Of a stretch of 57,821 nt of DNA, positions 54,533-57,821 are shown one piece after another (position 1 is the first letter of the stretch; each line of letters begins with the position of its first letter). Made by a program: the position numbers and the translations under genes. This DNA is from Methanobrevibacter thaueri. Its GTDB lineage: Archaea > Methanobacteriota > Methanobacteria > Methanobacteriales > Methanobacteriaceae. Location of the stretch: assembly GCF_015062905.1 (NCBI RefSeq), contig NZ_SUTK01000008.1:1-57821 (forward strand). Reading direction: 5' to 3'. Under the pieces are notes generated by a model that worked only from the letters and a program-made list of their open reading frames with translations, made no database searches and was not told the origin of the DNA.

Positions 54533-56251
54533 ATGGCAAAAGTGAGATTTACAGAAACAGCACTTCGTGATGCTCACCAATCTTTACTTGCAACCAGGAT
54601 GAGAACTGAAGATATGATTCCTATTGCAGAAGAGATGGATAAAGTCGGATATTTCTCTGTTGAAGCTTGGGGTGGAGCTACTTTTGATACTTGTATTAGG
54701 TATATAAATGATGATCCTTGGGAAAGATTAAGGGATCTCAAAGCTGCATTTAATCGTACTCCAATACAGATGCTTTTAAGAGGGCAAAATTTAGTTGGTT
54801 ATAAGCATTATCCTGATGATATCGTAACTAAATTCGTGGAAAAATCCTATGAAAACGGAGTTGATGTTTTCAGAATTTTCGATGCTTTAAACGATGTAAG
54901 AAATATGGAAAAAGCAATTAAAGTAGCAAAAGATCAAGGTGCACATGTTCAGGGAACAATAAGTTATACTATAAGTCCGGTTCATTCATTGGATAATTTT
55001 GTAGAACTTGCAAAGGAATTGGAAGCACTTGACTGTGATTCAGTTGCTATTAAAGATATGGCCGGTTTGATTACTCCTTCTGCTGCTTTTGATTTGGTTA
55101 CAAAATTGAAAGAAGAAACTGATTTGCTTGTAGACTTGCACTGTCACTGTACCAGCGGAATGACTCCTATAAGTTATTATGCTGCCTGTCAGGCAGGTGT
55201 GGATGTTTTGGATACAGCTATTTCACCTCTTGCATGGGGTACTTCACAGCCACCAACAGAAAGTATGGTTGCGGCACTTCAGGGAACTGAATTTGATACA
55301 GAATTGGATTTGAAATTATTAACCTCCATTAAGAAATACTTCGATAATCTTAAAACAAAATATGGAGGACTTATCGATCCTATTTCAGAAAGTGTCGATA
55401 CTGACGTATTGCTATATCAGATTCCTGGTGGAATGCTTTCAAATCTCATATCTCAGTTAAAAGAACAGAATGCCATGGACAGATACACTGATGTGCTTGA
55501 AGAGATGCCAAGAGTAAGAAAAGACATGGGATACCCTCCACTTGTAACTCCTACCAGTCAGATTGTAGGTATCCAATCCGTAATGAACGTCTTGGGTGGG
55601 GAAAGATATAAAAACGTATCCAATGAAGTTAAAGAGTACATGAAAGGAATGTATGGTAGGTCTCCAGCACCGGTCGACCCTGAAATATTTGAGAAGGTCA
55701 TTGGTGACGAAGAGGTCATTACCTGCAGACCAGCCGATCTGATTGAAGATGAGTTTGATAAATTCAAGACTGAAGGTGAAGAGGCTGGATTTGTTAAATC
55801 TGATGAAGATGCATTGACTTATGCGTTATATCCTCAAATAGCTCCAAAATTCCTTAAAGGCGACTTGACACCGGAACCAATCCCTGGAACTCATGGAGGT
55901 CCTGTAGAAGTCGTTATCGCTAAGGAAATTCCAAATGAATATGATGTTGAAGTTGACGGAGACATCTTCAATGTAAAAATATTGCCTACCGGAATTGACA
56001 TAGGTCCTAAAGAGGAGAAAAATGACTGCAAGGATAAGGAAGGCGCAGTATTGTCCTCAATGCAAGGTATGGTAATCAGGCTCACTGTTGAAGTTGGCGA
56101 CGAGGTCAAAGCAGGAGACACCATCTGTGTTGTTGAAGCCATGAAAATGGAAAACGATGTCCAATCCGAAGTGGATGGGGTCGTTGAGGAAATTTTCGTT
56201 AAAGATGGTGACGAACTCAAGAAAGATGACTGCATAATGGTAATCAAATAG
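54533..56251 (+). CDS. pycB: Pyruvate carboxylase subunit B
   Basis: The 572-residue biotin protein carries the carboxyltransferase domain and a biotinyl domain. With PycA it makes oxaloacetate for biosynthesis. The carboxyltransferase domain begins ETALRDAHQSLLATRM and contains AIKDMAGL and LHCHCTSGM. The biotin attachment is Lys538 in VEAMKMEND near the C terminus. No biotin carboxylase domain is fused, and PycA is not in this window, which fits two-subunit methanogen enzymes. Oxaloacetate decarboxylase is similar, but the setting favours anabolism. Confidence 0.94.
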   Translation: MAKVRFTETALRDAHQSLLATRMRTEDMIPIAEEMDKVGYFSVEAWGGATFDTCIRYINDDPWERLRDLKAAFNRTPIQMLLRGQNLVGYKHYPDDIVTKFVEKSYENGVDVFRIFDALNDVRNMEKAIKVAKDQGAHVQGTISYTISPVHSLDNFVELAKELEALDCDSVAIKDMAGLITPSAAFDLVTKLKEETDLLVDLHCHCTSGMTPISYYAACQAGVDVLDTAISPLAWGTSQPPTESMVAALQGTEFDTELDLKLLTSIKKYFDNLKTKYGGLIDPISESVDTDVLLYQIPGGMLSNLISQLKEQNAMDRYTDVLEEMPRVRKDMGYPPLVTPTSQIVGIQSVMNVLGGERYKNVSNEVKEYMKGMYGRSPAPVDPEIFEKVIGDEEVITCRPADLIEDEFDKFKTEGEEAGFVKSDEDALTYALYPQIAPKFLKGDLTPEPIPGTHGGPVEVVIAKEIPNEYDVEVDGDIFNVKILPTGIDIGPKEEKNDCKDKEGAVLSSMQGMVIRLTVEVGDEVKAGDTICVVEAMKMENDVQSEVDGVVEEIFVKDGDELKKDDCIMVIK

Positions 56252-56257
56252 ATTACC

Positions 56258-56276
56258 TTTATTTTTTCTTTTTTTT
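56258..56276 (+). terminator. Oligo-T terminator after pycB
   Basis: A nearly continuous T stretch (runs of six and eight) begins seven bases after the pycB stop. Confidence 0.5.
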
Positions 56277-56355
56277 AGTAATTTTAAACTTACTTGTAAA
56301 TTTATATGTTTTTAAAATTTAACTATTGTAGTGAGTAGTTATTTTGGTGATGATT

Positions 56356-57372
56356 ATGAAAGATATTTTTGATGAATGTCAATTAGGAGATTTAAAACTT
56401 AACAGCAGAATTGTTAGAACCGGGACTTGGGAAACCGAAACCGAAGAGGGAGGATTTTTATCCCCTGCAGTCTATGATAAGTATGAAAGAATTGCAGGCA
56501 GCGGAACCGGTCTGATAATTTCTGAAATGTTTGTGCTTGACCGAAAGGACCGTTTTGCACCATATTCAGCAAACCTGAATTATTTGGGTTTCGTTAAGGA
56601 ATACAAGATGGTAACCGACATCTGCCACAATCATGATGTGCCTATTTTAGGTCAACTGGCATTCTTTTACTATGATGACGGTGACAATCAGAAAGCGGAG
56701 CCGAATGATTTAACCTCTGAAGGAATAAGGAAACTGCAGGCCGAGGTGATAATGGCAGCCAAGAAATTCTCATTTGCAGGTTTTGATGGAATTCAAATCG
56801 ACATGGGTAACAATTTCTATTTGGCACGTTTCATAAACCCTTACTTCAATCAAAGACAGGACAATTATGGTGGAAGCACCGAAAATCGTGTAAGGATTGC
56901 ATCAGAGATTATTAAGGTTATCAAAAAGACAATGCCGGGTTTTCATGTAAGCATCAGAATCAATCCGTGGGATGTGAGAAAGGACGGTATGACTGCTGAA
57001 GAAAGTATCAGGGTTGCAAAGGAATTGGAAAAAGCGGGAGCTGACAGCATACAATTGACCGCACGTACAATATCCTATCTTTATGACGGCAAGGAAAAGA
57101 ATCCATTTTTGGTATATGCCGATGAACTGATTGGATCTTTGGATATTCCTGTTATTCTGGGAGGATCTTTAAGGGACATGAAATCAATGAATGATGTTTT
57201 GAATCATAGTGAAGTCGAGTTCATGTCAATGTCCAAGCCGTTTGTGGCACAGGCTGATTTTCTGGCCGACTGGAAAGCTAATGGTGAGGGAGAATCAATC
57301 TGTCAAAGCTGCAATAACTGCTACTCTAAAAAAACCAGTACCTGTTTTAAGTATGGGGTCAATACTGACTAA
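56356..57372 (+). CDS. Old-Yellow-Enzyme-type NADH:flavin oxidoreductase
   Basis: The 338-residue FMN-binding TIM barrel matches the OYE/NADH:flavin oxidoreductase family. Evidence includes FDGIQIDMGNNFYLARFINP, then NQRQDNYGGSTENRVRIASEI (each in part) and VSIRINPWD. The C terminus holds CQSCNNC and a further Cys (about 313-325), a possible Fe-S or zinc site like that of dienoyl-CoA reductase relatives, but without the added second flavin domain. The start at 56356 follows GGTGAT; GTG/ATG codons at 56347-56350 are part of that site. The substrate is unknown. Confidence 0.88.
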   Translation: MKDIFDECQLGDLKLNSRIVRTGTWETETEEGGFLSPAVYDKYERIAGSGTGLIISEMFVLDRKDRFAPYSANLNYLGFVKEYKMVTDICHNHDVPILGQLAFFYYDDGDNQKAEPNDLTSEGIRKLQAEVIMAAKKFSFAGFDGIQIDMGNNFYLARFINPYFNQRQDNYGGSTENRVRIASEIIKVIKKTMPGFHVSIRINPWDVRKDGMTAEESIRVAKELEKAGADSIQLTARTISYLYDGKEKNPFLVYADELIGSLDIPVILGGSLRDMKSMNDVLNHSEVEFMSMSKPFVAQADFLADWKANGEGESICQSCNNCYSKKTSTCFKYGVNTD

Positions 57373-57713
57373 TTATTGTAGCGGGTTTTAACTAATTTTT
57401 TTTACTTATTTTTTCATTGTAATTTTTGCTTTCGGCATTCTTGTTGAAATGTGGATATAATCACTATTTTTTTCTTTTGATTTGCTTGGTTGTGCTTGAC
57501 ATTAATGGCATTGTTTCGGATTTCATTTTGCAACTTTAATATGATATTAATAAGGAATAGTCAGTTCAAAAATATCGCTTTATCAGATAATAGAATAATG
57601 AAATTAAAGATTTAAAGAAAAAATAATTTTTCCAATAAACTTATCTATTTTTTTTGACAAAGTATTTACCAGGTAATATAATTTTTTTATCAAGTATATA
57701 AAGGAGTGGTGCA
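57373..57713. other. AT-rich intergenic region before a secreted-protein gene
   Basis: These 341 bases hold no convincing gene. A perfect 11-base palindrome, TTACC-A-GGTAA, lies at 57666-57676 just upstream of a likely TATA element (GGTAATATAATT). T-rich segments near 57388-57412 may terminate the preceding gene. No RNA gene is apparent. Confidence 0.5.
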
Positions 57714-57821
57714 ATGAATAAAAATAATGTAATGATAATTTTCTTATTGACAATGGCATTATTCTGTTTGCTTAACGTTGCAGCTGCAAGCGATTTTAAT
57801 GATACTTCAATAAGCGAGGTT
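57714..57821 (+). CDS. Secreted protein, N-terminal part (possible adhesin-like protein)
   Basis: The frame starts at an ATG with AAGGAG eight bases before it and runs off the window. The 36 visible residues form a signal peptide, MIIFLLTMALFCLLNVAAA, followed by SDFNDTSISEV. Methanobrevibacter genomes carry many large adhesin-like proteins with such starts, and a sortase is encoded elsewhere in the window. Only the leader is visible, so the assignment of type is a guess. Confidence 0.6.
   Translation, partial: MNKNNVMIIFLLTMALFCLLNVAAASDFNDTSISEV

Overview
The window is low-GC archaeal DNA from a methanogen of the order Methanobacteriales, most like a gut Methanobrevibacter. The evidence is a set of genes restricted to or typical of that lineage: AtwA (methyl-coenzyme M reductase activation component A2), methanogenesis marker protein 9, MfnA (methanofuran), MptD (methanopterin), CofD/CofE and GTP cyclohydrolase III (F420), PurO, type II GAPDH, DNA topoisomerase VI, aIF-1A/RIO1/KH, DGGGP synthase, an archaeal MreB and a sortase. 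No rRNA, tRNA, CRISPR array or prophage was seen.

Layout. 1-200: 3' remnant of an IS200/IS605 tnpB with its right-end hairpin. 0.3-7 kb: ppsA and mfnA on +, converging on a minus-strand set DUF515/CpaB-like protein, sortase, mptD, with pssA upstream. 7.3-16.6 kb (+): an unknown protein next to MreB, rnhB, an ExbB/ExbD-like pair, then purO, cofE, cofD, GTP cyclohydrolase III, a TIM-barrel protein and atwA. 17.4-19.7 kb: marker protein 9, precorrin-2 dehydrogenase and hemA, tightly coupled. 19.7-25.7 kb: mixed housekeeping genes (AAA ATPase, phosphoesterase, endonuclease IV, GAPDH) and a gutted alpha/beta-hydrolase gene. 25.7-28.2 kb: a metal-resistance unit csoR / P1B-ATPase / copZ with two matching palindromic operators. 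28.3-34.2 kb: informational-gene cluster top6A, top6B, KH protein, rio1, aIF-1A, interrupted by an oppositely oriented TMEM175-type channel gene. 34.3-39.4 kb: moeA, a GyrI-like protein, a small coiled-coil protein, then pmbA, phosphoglycolate phosphatase and hypD on the minus strand.

39.4-53.2 kb is the accessory surface-glycan region. A + strand operon encodes a fused CMP-nonulosonate synthetase/PseG-like protein, NeuB, a GT-B transferase candidate and a flippase: a nearly complete path to activate, transfer and export a sialic-acid-type sugar. A hexapeptide acetyltransferase, a double-zinc-ribbon NERD protein, and a minus-strand operon (two GT4 transferases, a GT39-like membrane transferase and DGGGP synthase) follow, then LicD. 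53.3-57.4 kb holds inositol-phosphate synthase, pyruvate carboxylase subunit B and an Old-Yellow-Enzyme-type reductase. The window ends inside a secreted-protein gene.

The observations most worth following are the internally duplicated cysteine motif of marker protein 9 and its coupling to tetrapyrrole synthesis genes; the CsoR operators; the CpaB-like protein beside a sortase; the archaeal ExbB-like protein with an extra ferredoxin-fold tail; the nonulosonic-acid cassette; and the NERD protein. All functional statements come from reading translated sequence by eye; no database search was run.
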